Source of the DNA: Gigaspora rosea
Taxonomy: Eukaryota > Glomeromycota > Glomeromycetes > Diversisporales > Gigasporaceae
DNA: 64,000 nucleotides
Assembly: GCA_003550325.1 (NCBI GenBank)
Contig: QKWP01000241.1
Location: 213,281-277,280 of the forward strand
Direction: 5' to 3'
The notes beneath the pieces were generated by a model. That model searched no databases, had not been told where the DNA came from, and worked only from the letters and a program-made list of their open reading frames with translations. Shown here in pieces: positions 33,650 through 44,019 of this stretch (position 1 is the first letter of the stretch; each line of letters opens with the position of its first letter). Made by a program: the position numbers and the translations under genes.

Positions 33650-35055
33650 AACTATTTCGTTCTCCTTTTAAAACCCGACAATAAACTTAATCCAGTCTAG
33701 GTCGTCGGTATCCTAGCACCCTATTTTAAAATGGACCCTGAATATTATCAAAATATAAAGTTATTTTTAGAAACTGCCACCTATCCCTCTCAATTTACAA
33801 AAACCCAAAAAGAACAATTGCATCAAAAAAGTCAATATTTTTGTATAAAAGATGACCAGCTCTACAAAAGAAAACAGAAGCGAAACCAAGACCTATTAAA
33901 AGTAATTCAAAAACATGAGGTTGAAGCTGTACTATACCTCATGCACAACCATCCACTTGGAGCACATTTTGGAACTGACAAAATGTTCGATAAATTAAAA
34001 GTCGATACTATTGGCCTCAAATGTATGAACATATTCGAAACTATATAAAGACTTGTGACAGTTGTCAAAAAAGAGAAAAATATCGACAACATGGTTCTCT
34101 TCACCCTATCAAAGTAGAAGCACCCTTTGACAAAATTGGAATTGATTTTGTTGGACCTCTCCCTTCTACTGCCCAAGGAAATAAATATATAATCGTTGCC
34201 ATGGATTATATGACCAAATACCCCGAAGCTAAAGCAGTACCAAATGCCACTGCCCAACAAACTGCTGACTTTATCTATGAAGATATCATCTGTAGACATG
34301 GATGCCCTAATTTTATACTTTCTGATCGAGGAACACATTTCAATAATTTGCTCATTGAAGGTTTAATGCAGAAATTTCAAATTAAACACTTGTTAACTAC
34401 TCCCTATAATCCACAAACAAATGGATTAGTAGAAAATTTAAATAGGACATTGTGTGAATCCTTAGCCAAATTGGCTACTGACAATACTGAATGGGATAGA
34501 TTAATACCTTCTGTCCTGTTCTCCTATAGAAGCTCTAAACATGCCACTACCAAGTTCACACTCTTCTTACTTGCATATGGCAGAGAACCAAAATTGCCTA
34601 TTTTTGGATTACAAGAAAACCCAAGAGAAAATCTTTTAACAAGATTGTACTCTGTTATAGAAGATTTACCTGCCAATTGGGCCCAAGCAAAGAAGAATAT
34701 TGAGAAATCACAACAACGTCAGAAGTTCTACTGGGATAAGAAGCTCAAGAAAGTTAAACGCTTATTTGAAAAAGAAGAACAAGTACTATGTTACGATGCT
34801 GCAAAAGATAAACATTTCACAGGCAAATTATTACCAAAATGGAAAGGACCCTATTTCATCCATAGTAAAGTAGCACAAGATGTTTACAAGCTTCGTGCCA
34901 TGGATGGACAAATCTTAGAAGCACCAATCAATGCCTACTTACTAAAAAAAATACTATACCCATCAAACATGGGACCCCATGATTATTATATAGACGTTTT
35001 ATTTATTTTTTTATTTTTTTTATCTTTAGTTTTATTATTTTTTGCTATAAAATGA
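33650..35055 (+). pseudogene. Integrase of element 1, in-frame stops and one frameshift
   Basis: The gag-pol frame continues open after TAA 33647-33649 and after TAG 33698-33700 into the ATG at 33731. The words NPV/VVGIL around the TAG match NPAQVVGVL in element 2, so this was coding sequence. The HHCC zinc domain begins at about 33900 (HNHPLGAHF). A one-base shift near 34000-34015 moves the rest (CDSCQK, then the catalytic core) to another frame. Core features are DFVGPLP and MDYMTKYPEA, a DRGTHF aspartate, and NPQTNGLVENLNRTL, giving DDE. A GPYFIHSK-type C-terminal module follows. The last 21 residues are strongly hydrophobic, encoded by T-rich DNA. The frame ends at TGA 35053-35055. The enzyme joins cDNA ends to host DNA. 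Confidence 0.85.
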
Positions 35056-35493
35056 CAACTTTAGTAGAATTAGTTCTACAAGAACTAGAAGAAACAGAGC
35101 CAGCTAACGTTAATATCGAACCCCCCTTATGATCGAAGGGATAAAACAAAAATTAAGGTTCGAAAGACCTATCAAGCACTAATGGACACAGCCAGACTTA
35201 GAAACAATGAAGTGAATCGAATCAAATCTCTGGTTTATGCCTACTATCTGGGAGAATTACTAGCAAACAAGCCAAAAACCCCAGCTCAACGAACAGTTCT
35301 GGCTAATCTCCTAACGAAGCATTATGAAAAAGCAGCTACTCGTGTTTATAAGATATTCTCTCCATATGGCATAGATGCTATTTATAGAACAAAGCATTTG
35401 CTTCTATCTAGCATCCCAAGATTGAGAACCTCAGACCTTTACTTTCTTTTTGAGTTCTCATGGAATTCGAAAATAAGTCCGGGAGAATGTTAA
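35052..35493 (+). CDS. ORF3, conserved accessory protein of element 1, one probable frameshift
   Basis: The ATG at 35052 overlaps the integrase stop in the word ATGA. The first frame (MTTLVELVLQELEETEPAN) stops at 35129-35131 next to a run of six C. One base shift there continues into KVRKTYQALMDTAR and the open frame annotated from 35182. Without the shift, an independent start at 35182 gives 103 residues. The C-terminal half, YYLGELL then RVYKIFSPYGIDAIYRT and SDLY, matches ORF3 of element 2 (50511-50885) with the same spacing. The protein is small, basic and mostly helical in appearance, with no zinc or catalytic motif. I do not know its family. Position between integrase and the 3' LTR is where some Ty3 elements carry env-like or other extra genes, but there is no signal peptide or envelope character. 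Confidence 0.65.
35475..35487 (+). promoter_or_regulatory. Polypurine tract of element 1
   Basis: AAGTCCGGGAGAA lies directly before the 3' LTR. Element 2 has AAGTGGGGGAGAAA at the same place. The tract would prime plus-strand DNA synthesis. Confidence 0.65.
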
Positions 35494-36188
35494 CCTGTAA
35501 AATATCACAAAAACGGACATAACGATCCAAATTCGATGAAACAACCACCATTCGACTCAGCGCGATGAGACGGTTCGAATAAGCTATAGTACGTCCCTGT
35601 ACGACCTCTGGTTGCCAAGATAGGAGTTGTCAAATATTTACTCCTATACTTATTAATAGACCAACGATCTGATTGGCTAGGCGATTGCTGCGGACAAAAA
35701 TCGTAGATCTGATATATCTAAAAGATGTCATATTTATAGCTTATATTCTAGATATTTTATTTATTACATATATATTATTTATTACATATATTATATTTAT
35801 ACTAGTTATACTATATATTTTATTAATAATAGTTATAGTATATATTACACATGTAAAAGAAATTGACCATTACATTTGTAAAATTTCAAAAAGTATAAAA
35901 GCGGCCGATGTGGACCTCAAGTTCAACATCGAGTCTTCATACTCTTTCAATAATAAAAACAACTATTAACTACACAAATCAAACAGTTATTAGTATCCTC
36001 ATATACTTTTAATTGTAGCCTCTTTCGTAATTGCAAATTGCCTTAAATCTTCTTTGTTAAGTTTTCTTAAAAACGCCATACTGACTTAGATATACCACAG
36101 TAACAAAGTTTGAAGTTACACAAAGTGTTCACTGTCTAAGATCACTCTAGTTACCTAATATCTTTGAAGAAGTGGATATAGGATAACA
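35488..36188 (+). repeat. Element 1 3' LTR
   Basis: 701 bp, TATAAAAG at 35894-35901, AATAAA at 35952-35957. Three of its differences from the 5' LTR are CpG sites changed to TpG or CpA. The solo LTR keeps CpG at all three, so the changes happened in this copy. Confidence 0.9.
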
Positions 36189-36497
36189 ATATATATGTAT
36201 TATCAATATAATATATAAGTCATGTGATAGGTACATGTACCCTAAGGTACATATAAATAAAACCAAAAAATTTTTTTAAAAATTTTTTCTTTATCCAAAT
36301 TTTAAATATAGCCTATTTAAAACTTATTAATTTTATTCACTTTTAGTAATATAACATTAAAAGCTTTTATCCACTTTTAAATATAACCTTTTGACCAATA
36401 TCCACTTTTCAAATATAACATTTTTGTAAAAAAGTAACCTTTTTAGCCAAAATTTTAATGTAACCTCTATATATATTGTTTGGGGTCCTGCTTTAGC

Positions 36498-37245
36498 TAT
36501 GCCACCTGTTTAAACAGGATTATTAAATCTGTAGACCTGTCAATGCTTCTAAAATCTTAGTAAATCTATTTTTAGATTATAGCATCAAAAGCTTTTGACT
36601 GTTGTATTACAAAAATTTATTAAGTGATCAGACTTTCATTATTAAGTAAAAAGTTGGGTTTAAATTTTACATCTGATCAATCAAACAGGTTAATTTTCAA
36701 AAAATTGTCAAATTGTCTGGTTTCTACCTTTGAGGGCCTATATAATTTAGGCCAGAAAGTGTATTGTCAGGTGGAATTAAGGAATATGAATGCAAAAATA
36801 TTGAAAATTTCTGAAAAGAAAATATAAAGAAGAGCAGTAACATTTGAGAAAGTATCTGACATTTGCTGAAGGGTAAATACAAATTACATAATTATATCAT
36901 GAGATATCAACAGCATGTTATTATAAAATGCACATTTTTCCCATCACCAGTTAACTTTTTCATGAAAAGTGTTTGGTAATAATGTGAGTGGTTTCACATT
37001 ATTAATGCTTGTTTAGTTCAAATGTCTTACTAACATAGTAAAGTAAGATGGAATGCTAAATATAATGAATATAATAAATATAATAAAGATAATAAATATA
37101 CTACATATATCCAAAATATCAGCTATATTAGATATGTAAATTATAACTGTCAAAACTATTATGTTCCAAATATCCAAAATGTCAGTCCTTCTATTGCACC
37201 ATATAAACTCCAATAAACAGAGTTACAAATTCTATAACTCAAAAT
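36498..37245. other. Intergenic right of the nest
   Basis: AT-rich. A 67-codon frame at 36624-36827 has no recognised domain and is left out. ATAATAAATATAATAA-type low-complexity sequence fills 37060-37100. No site can be supported. Confidence 0.35.
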
Positions 37246-37249
37246 GATT

Positions 37250-38260
37250 TAAGTAATAATGATTCAAGTGGTGATGAAAATGGTGACAACATTATAGGCC
37301 AAATATCCCAATTTCACTTAGACAGCCAGCAAGTACCTCCTTTAAATCTCCCACAGCAGTTACATCCAGTGTTTAAAATTCAAATTTGGTTTTATGTTCT
37401 CAAAAAGAACATTTTAATTTTTTAATGTTCTTGTAAAATTTTATTGTTCTTTATATAAGAAAATTAAATTTTTTTTAATATTAAAAGAATTTATTGAATG
37501 TTCTCAAATAGAGAACATATTTTAATAATTTATGTTCCCAAAAATTGGTAATATTCTCTGAGAACACTGAGAACATTGAATTTTAAACACTGGCTACATC
37601 CTCCGATACCACCTGTACAGAAAGGAACTTCTCCAAATTTACCACAGCAATTACCTCCTCTGATACCTGTCAACCAGGAAAGCCTACTAATGCAATTCCT
37701 CCTATAACTGCACATCCAGGATTCTGATCAATGCATCTCCTTTAGCACCTGGCAAATTTCCACTAAAAATGGGTCTACCTCTCTTGCATATGCTTGCCAG
37801 TCGATCCTATTTTTTGGTACAGATATTTACTTAACAGACAATCAACCAATTTTGCAGCCACAGGACTCAGATGATGATTTTAATGGTAATTTTTATATTA
37901 AATTAATTTGAACTTTATGAATGAATGCTTGCCAAATCATATTCATTATTATAGATGAAGAAAAAGACAACGTATTGCTGAAGCTGAACAGACACGAGTA
38001 CATGCTGATAATTCTGCTTCTGTTAACGATTCACAGCGCGTAAAACACGGTATCTGGAGCGTTAAAGTCAAGATGCGCATACAGAGTCGAAGGTAGTTTA
38101 TAAATACATTTAAGCTTAATTTTTTAACTAACAAACAAATTTAAATAATAGTTCCTCTTACGATGGCTGTTTCTATGAGAACTTTGCAATCTTTTAGTAC
38201 GTGTATGCTGATGTTGATGAATTGTTAGTTGATGAATTGATAAAGCTTGACAAGTAAATT
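37250..38260 (+). pseudogene. Proline/glutamine-rich gene remnant, unidentified
   Basis: A plus-strand frame reads GQISQFHLDSQQVPPLNLPQ up to 37366. It resumes after the MITE at 37593 with PPIPPVQKGTSPNLPQQLPP, so the MITE entered former coding sequence. Near 37960-38090 a basic stretch (KRQRIAEAEQTRVHADNSA) appears. It is followed by a possible GT..AG intron (about 38092-38151) and then SYDGCFYENFA with stops. I cannot identify the protein; the composition suggests a disordered regulator. Stops and frame changes show it is dead. Confidence 0.35.
37367..37592. mobile_element. hAT-like MITE, 226 bp
   Basis: Ends CAGTGTTTAAAATTCAA and its inverted copy TTGAATTTTAAACACTG. The flanks GTTACATC and GCTACATC (37359-37366, 37593-37600) agree at 7 of 8, an 8 bp target duplication. 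The interior has repeated GTTCTC/GAGAAC words near both ends, like subterminal transposase-binding motifs. Non-coding. Confidence 0.8.
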
Positions 38261-38634
38261 CATTTTCTGAAATATCTTTAGTTTTTAGATATATTTATTA
38301 CCATACAATCATTCTTTACCGAAAAATTTGAAAATTTAATGTATTTACATTCAAGAAATTTACAAACTGGTTCGCACATTTTTTAAAAAAAATATTATTA
38401 AAATATTGAATATTATAATAAACATAATTAAATTTTAAATGTTTAAATGTTCATTATCTCCAGTAATTTGTAAAATATCATATTAGATAACTAATTTAAG
38501 GCGTGTAATTCCTTGTTGGAAATAATAGTGATACCCAAAATTTATCTTTAACCAAAGTCAGCCTACGTAATGGTGAGCTGATAACTGATAGATAAAAATA
38601 TTACCTGCATTTTAACATAAAAATATCCCATTAA

Positions 38635-38967
38635 TTAAGGCCACGCAAAGTTGATTTATAGTTTTGTATTACTAGACGACCCATATTTTCAATTTTCAAT
38701 CAAAACTTTTTTTTTCAATTGTGGCAATTGGTCGATTTTTGACATTAATTTTTTTCCTCTATTCTAATCAGGTGTCACCTTAATTTTCCGTAATTGTTCG
38801 ATAGGACTGACGGAAAATATATGCTGCGAAAAATTAACCTTGCATACCTTAGATGCAAACATTATACTATTAATTTGCAGTATATTAATAAAAAAAATCC
38901 GACCGACCGATCCAGGTTTTCAAATTCCACGTAATGCAAAACGGAAAATCAACTTTTCGTGGCCTAA
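38635..38967. mobile_element. TTAGGCCACG MITE, copy 2
   Basis: The left end TTAAGGCCACGCAAAGTTGA pairs with TCAACTTTTCGTGGCCTAA on the right. The next block, TAGTTTTGTATTAC, pairs with GTAATGCAAAACGG. Related in inverted orientation to the insertion at 3134-3470. Non-coding. Confidence 0.65.
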
Positions 38968-39189
38968 TACTATTAAATATAAAATTATAGATTAGCAATA
39001 TCCTGAATATCTTGGTATTATGAACTGTTGGATTCGAGATCATACCCTATCTTTCTTTAAAGGTTTGATTATTTATTCTATTTTTCAGTATATGTATCAT
39101 ACAATTAAATATTAAAATATTTATGAAAATTTAAACTAAGAACATTATATTTAACAAAGACAAAGCGACTATAAATTGCCTGCAACTCT

Positions 39190-40840
39190 TTTCGCAGACT
39201 ATGCCTTTGCCTACTTTGGAATATTTAAACTTATCATACTGTCCCTATGTTGGAGGGAAGACTGTTTTGGCGGACCTTCAACGTAAATACCTGTATTAAA
39301 AAATAAATTATAATAAAATTTTTAATTATATGAAGCCGATATTATTTTTTCTGTTTATTATAACAACATTACAAAATCTTCAACGCCTCAATCTCGATAG
39401 TGTATAGTTAACACCTCCGCTTGTACCGATAAACCTTCGAATTTTCGAACTTTAAAGTATTGGATCTATCTAGGATTCAACTTTGTGATCAAGATATAAT
39501 GAAAACTATACGTCAATGTAAAAACATGATAAGCTTAAATTAATAGAAATAGTCGGCGTTGTGAAATTTGTATAAAAATGGATGGTCAAAGGTAAGAAAA
39601 AGGTTTTGTCTTGAACTTATACTTGATAATTATATTTAAAGTATTAAATAATCAACTTTACTTGATAATTATATTTAAAGTATTAAATAATCAACTTTAC
39701 TTGATAATTATATTTAAAGTATTAAATAATCAACTTTACATTTATAGAGTTTTCAAATCTCTTAATTTTATTAATTTCCGAATCGAGAAGAAGAATTGGA
39801 CGGTATATTGCAAGACTTTTCTGGAAAATGTTAGTTGGTTTTTAGGCATTGCTGTTTTGTTTAAATCGTGGTTACGATCTTACTATATGTCCTTAAAGAA
39901 TTACTATTGATAAGGATGGACTTAACTGGCTTTAAAAATATAGCCCGACTCGGGAGTAATTGCATCTTGCAGGAACTAAGAAGTTGTTAATTTAATGAAT
40001 GATTTTCATTTTAATTAATTATTTCGAGTTATTGAAAGTGACTTCTTTTATTTCAGTCTTACTTTATTATCCTTGTCTAGTATGAAATTGACTGATGTTA
40101 GAATGTCTGCCTAAAAGGTATTATAATGTTATAAATTTGTAAAGTTATCATCATAAGATTCACAACCATTAATATTTATATGCATTCGTAAATTTAGAGA
40201 ATTTAGTTGAATTATATCTGGATCGAATTTTAATTATGGATTCGGCATTGTTTATCTAGACGCTATCTGCTATTTTATTTTAATTCATTTTATTTATTAC
40301 AAATATTTATTACCATACAAAAATTTTATTAATATCCTGATAAAAATTTTTAAATAGGTCTGCGCGAACTTACTCACCATAGTTTAAACAAAAACGCATC
40401 AAGAATGTATCATTATATAAAATCCGTAAATTTACATTTGCAAATATGAAATTAAAATATCTAAATGTTGGATATACGCGTGTTACTGATAAAGTAGTAA
40501 GAGAATTAAGAGGTAAATATCTTTTCTACGCATGTACGACTTACTCATAATCAAAATAAAATTTATTAATTTTTGAATTGATATTATTTTTATATAGGTT
40601 TACCGCATTTGTCATTCTTGAATTTGGATTTTACTCAAATATCTTTGTCGTGTCGTAATATTTCAGCTGGTGAGAAAAATCAAACTTTTAAATCGCTTAT
40701 GTAAAAAATTTATACTGCAAAATTTTAACAATATTTCTTTCATTCTTTAGATATTCCTTCACTTCAACCAGTTCGCCTTAATGGAATTACCAAAGAAGTT
40801 TGCGAGGATGAATGTTATGATGTTTAAAAACAGCCTATAC
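39190..40840 (+). pseudogene. Leucine-rich-repeat gene remnant with introns
   Basis: Several plus-strand pieces fit the LxxLxLxxC/N pattern of F-box-type LRR proteins. LPTLEYLNLSYCPYVGGKTV (about 39208-39285) is followed by a GTAAAT splice donor. LQNLQRLNLDSV (about 39372) runs into TAG. FKVLDLSRIQLCDQDIMKTI lies near 39450-39510. MKLKYLNVGYTRVTDKVVRE (40446-40505) is joined through a probable intron, about 40512-40599, to GLPHLSFLNLDFTQISL. One LRR per exon with short introns is a familiar layout. Stops, a 39 bp tandem insertion and missing exons show it is decayed. No F-box was found. Confidence 0.5.
39622..39738 (+). repeat. Three exact tandem copies of a 39 bp unit
   Basis: Units at 39622, 39661 and 39700 start CTTGATAATTATATTTAAAG and show no differences. 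The length is a multiple of three, which keeps an unrelated open frame open through the array. Exact identity suggests recent expansion. Confidence 0.9.
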
Positions 40841-40849
40841 GTACTTGGC

Positions 40850-41264
40850 ATGTTGAAACTCTGGCCATATGTATAAATACTAAAGTATATTATTTAATAA
40901 AGTTCAGAGCATTTAATTGTATTAGTCTTTTAGCAGCCTTCTGCAAAGAAAGCATTATTCATTTACTTGTAGCAAGAATATGCTATAACTTTTTTGTGAC
41001 GATCCCTCTGTCTTTAATAAATTTCAACAAGTTTATTATCCTATTCTATAAATCTATTACGAGGAATATCCAAAATTTCGATAATACACAACAGAACCGG
41101 TCCAGAATTTAACAATACTAGCCATCCCAAGTCTACAACTAAATTATTGGCTGGACATTTTTTGTTTAATAAATGACTGCGACTTCATTAATAAAATTAT
41201 GGTTTTGTTGCACTAAAATACAAATATGCACGCATACATACGTGAAAATTTTTTAAAATTACAT
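40850..41264. other. Intergenic before copy B, nothing seen
   Basis: AT-rich, with stops in all frames. It separates the LRR remnant from the duplicated segment. Confidence 0.45.
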
Positions 41265-41428
41265 TTTTGATACAAACAATTTAGGAAACCAATGAGCTAA
41301 TCAAAAACGTAACTTTGGCGTAGCTTTTGTACCACTTTGATCAAACATTAAATGTCCTCCGTTACACTCCAGACAATTAAAGTTTTATTTTATTTAGAGA
41401 TTGAATTTTTTCTCTTTCTGTAAAAAAA

Positions 41429-42710
41429 ATGGACTCTAAACAACTTTGTACACTTGGTTACAATTATCGACATGGTATTGATGTTGAGAAAGACGAAAAG
41501 AAGGCTTTTGAATATTATATGAAAGCAGCTGAATTAGGAAATGCATTTGCGATGCAAGAAGTTAGTCTTTATTATTATTATGGAATTGGAGTAGAAAGAA
41601 ATTACCAGAAATCATTTGAATATTGTAAGAGATCTGCTGATTTGGGTCATGCTAGTGGAATGAATAGTGTTGGTATGCGTTATCAGCATGGAGAGGGAGT
41701 TGATCAAGATTATAATAAAGCATTTGAATACTTTAAAAAATCTGCTAATATGGGTAATATAGGAGCAATGTTTAATATTGCTGTCTGTTATCGGAACGGT
41801 GTCGGTACAAAGAGAATATTCAGAATGCAAATTATTGGTTCACGAAATATAAAAGTCTTTTAAAGACTAATAAATCACCAGATCATATCAATCCAGAACT
41901 TAAGAAAATATTAGATGATCATAGATTTAAATTATCTTGGGTTGATTATAAAGAGTTCAAAGATATCGAAGAAGAAGGAAAAGGAGGATTCGCAACTGTA
42001 TATAGTGCAAATTGTTTCGACAGAAATAATAGTAGTTGGAAAGATGTTGCACTTAAAGTGATTCGTAATTCAAACGAATATGATCAAGAATTTATTCAGG
42101 AATTGGAAAATCACTGTGAAATTGGTTATGAGAATCCGTCGTTCTTGGATTGTATTGGAGTGTCAATAAATGATGATGGTGATTATATTATTGTTATGGG
42201 GATTGCACCAAAAGGATCGTTACGACAAAACCTTGAAGAAGTATCACAATTAGAATGGAAGGATAAATTGAATATTTTGAACGGTATAGTTATTGATCTT
42301 GAGTCGATTCATGCGCAAGAACTCGTTCATAGAGATTTACACAGCGGGAATATTTTGCAAAGAGATGAATTGCAACATGCATGTATCACTGATCTTGGAC
42401 TTTCTAAAAATGAAAAGGAAGGAAAAATTTGTGGTATTCTTCCATATATAGCACCTGAGGTTTTAGTTGGTCAACCATATACTAAAGCATCAGATATTTA
42501 CAGTCTTGGAGTTATCATGAATATGATAATGAAATCAAAAAACAAATTTTGGAAGCTAATAGGATTAAACCAGAACCGATTAAACAAATACATTCTCTTG
42601 ATGTATATACAAGTAAGATATATGAAACTAAAAAATTTTCCGAATGTATTAGTCAACCGATTAGTATTGTAGAAATATCGAATAATCTCTCAAATTTAGA
42701 ATTAAATTAA
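41429..42710 (+). pseudogene. Sel1-like repeat / protein kinase fusion, copy B, broken
   Basis: The start MDSKQLCTLGYNYRHGIDV lies in the same leader context as copy A. Four Sel1-like units are readable (GIDVEKDEKKAFEYYMKAAE, GIGVERNYQKSFEYC, GEGVDQDYNKAFEYF, GVGTKR). A one-base deletion near 41815 shifts frame. The kinase frame then runs open from about 41820 with GKGGFATVY, VALKVI, HRDLHSGN, DLG and APEVL. After SLGVIM, 214 bp present in copy A (1864-2077) are missing with GA microhomology at the joint. This removes the C-lobe after subdomain IX and changes frame. The ancestral TAA corresponds to 42708-42710, but the shifted frame stops at 42672. A stable active kinase is unlikely. Confidence 0.85.
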
Positions 42711-42714
42711 ATTA

Positions 42715-43296
42715 ACGTCATCAATCACATTTAAATTAGTGTAAGAAATAACATCAACTCGTACAAATAAGAAAATAAATGGTATTTTGGTTTATACGGT
42801 TGTAAATACTATTATTAAGCCGTCTCAATCTAGGAGTCAATGAGTATCGGAAAATAAATTTATTTAGCGCAAAATATTTTAAATTGATTAAGTGTGTTTA
42901 TCTTTAATATGATTATGCGTAACTTAATAATGCTTATTACAAATAAATTCATTTTTTATTAGTGAAAAAATATTAAATGTGTTTTTCATTTTAGTCATCA
43001 ATGCTTTTACAACAAACCTACTTTTTTTAAACCTTTACAATCAAAGATATCATAACTATTTTACTTTTCGCATTAATAAGCTTTTATGAAAATAAACAAT
43101 CAAGAAGCACGAATTACAATAACGAATATATTTGTAATTTTGATGACAAATTTGATAAATAATAAAAAAATCAATAACAGAAAAAACCGCACAAGTATCG
43201 GTTTCAATGATTATTTGGATTAACCATAATAAATGAGCACTACTAGTACAATCACTCATCACATCGAAAATGATGTTGAGAAGATTTCAATTACGT
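42715..43296. other. 3' flank of the duplicated kinase gene
   Basis: About 580 bp parallel to 2272-2872 with scattered differences. AT-rich, no gene. GAATAACAA-type sites and TTTTTTAAAC words are shared with copy A. The stretch ends at the element 2 insertion. Confidence 0.5.
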
Positions 43297-43881
43297 TGTG
43301 AGACCGGAAACGTGACCCGAGCAGGCACGTGTCCACATGATTCCGGGTATTTCAAAATTTAGGCTTGCCGGCCCGATTTCCACGATTTCCACGATCGGCT
43401 AGATTTCCCTGATATTCTCGATCAGGAATATTGAGAGGAATTGGCGTATTAGGGTAAAATGATGAATCATAATAATAATGCTGATGAATGATATATTGAT
43501 AATTAGAGTGTTTACAGGTATACTAGTAATAGAGTTAATTCCTGCAACAGTTTAATAATTATAAATAAAGGCCGTTTGGCCCTTGGGGAACGATATTCAA
43601 TTCCCACTTTGCTTTAATAAAACATACATACATACTATATACGACTCAAAAACTTGTCTTTATTAAAAATAATAAAAGTACATATAAACCGATACATAAT
43701 AAAAACCTATACATTCGTTGTCCTACTATAAACCCCAGTATTTTGCATTAACTATCCCGCAACTCTGCCTAACCACTTAGCCAAATCTAACACGCCTATT
43801 TCGACCTAAATCAACCCCTTGACGGTTATACAGATCAACCTCGTGATTCACCGATAGACCCGCCGATTGTTAGGGTTGTCA
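43297..43881 (+). repeat. Element 2 5' LTR
   Basis: 585 bp. TATAAATA at 43560 and AATAAA at 43616-43621 suggest U3 to about 43590 and a short R. It retains CpG at all 11 positions where the two LTRs differ by a CpG transition. Confidence 0.9.
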
Positions 43882-43887
43882 TTTTCG

Positions 43888-43903
43888 TGGTGACTGTGAG
43901 ATA
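43888..43903 (+). promoter_or_regulatory. Primer-binding site of element 2
   Basis: TGGTGACTGTGAGATA, identical to that of element 1 although the LTRs are unrelated in sequence. Lies six bases after the LTR. Confidence 0.7.
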
Positions 43904-44019
43904 AGAAAATTTACAAACACTGATAACCGCTAATACAAGAAAACTTCGAATTAGTAGTTAGAAATCGGTTGCAATAAAAACCCAGAAATAATACATAAAA
44001 AGGATACACCCAGAAGAAG

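Larger units (their letters stand above)
26974..36188 (+). mobile_element. Ty3-like LTR retrotransposon, element 1 (9215 bp)
   Basis: The ends are a pair of LTRs (699 and 701 bp, about 2% different) starting TGTTAACC and ending ATAACA. ATAT at 26970-26973 and 36189-36192 is a 4 bp target duplication. The order inside is PBS, ORF0, gag-PR-RT-RNase H-linker, integrase, ORF3, polypurine tract. PR-RT-RNase H before integrase defines the Ty3/Metaviridae order. It is nearly intact: two in-frame stops and one frameshift lie in the integrase part, and one frameshift lies in ORF3. Confidence 0.92.
23787..36489. mobile_element. Nest bounded by AGGACCCC termini and a perfect 8 bp duplication
   Basis: The left end AGGACCCCAAACAATATATA at 23787 is matched by its inverted copy ending at 36489, and the similarity continues through AAGGTTACATTA. 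GCTTTAGC flanks both ends (23779-23786 and 36490-36497). A further inner pair, GTACCCTAAGG and CCTAAGGGTA, lies near 24150 and 36240. Removing the 9215 bp retrotransposon and its 4 bp duplication leaves about 3.5 kb. That remainder holds a Sel1-like fragment, an acidic minus-strand frame, two MITEs and a tandem repeat. It could be one non-autonomous element that captured host sequence, or a shorter MITE opened by later insertions. The same termini occur at 55874, 57673 and 63342. Confidence 0.65.

Noticed and set aside
35052..35493. Reading ORF3 as an env-like gene
   Set aside because: No signal peptide, transmembrane segment or cysteine pattern in either copy; position alone is not enough.
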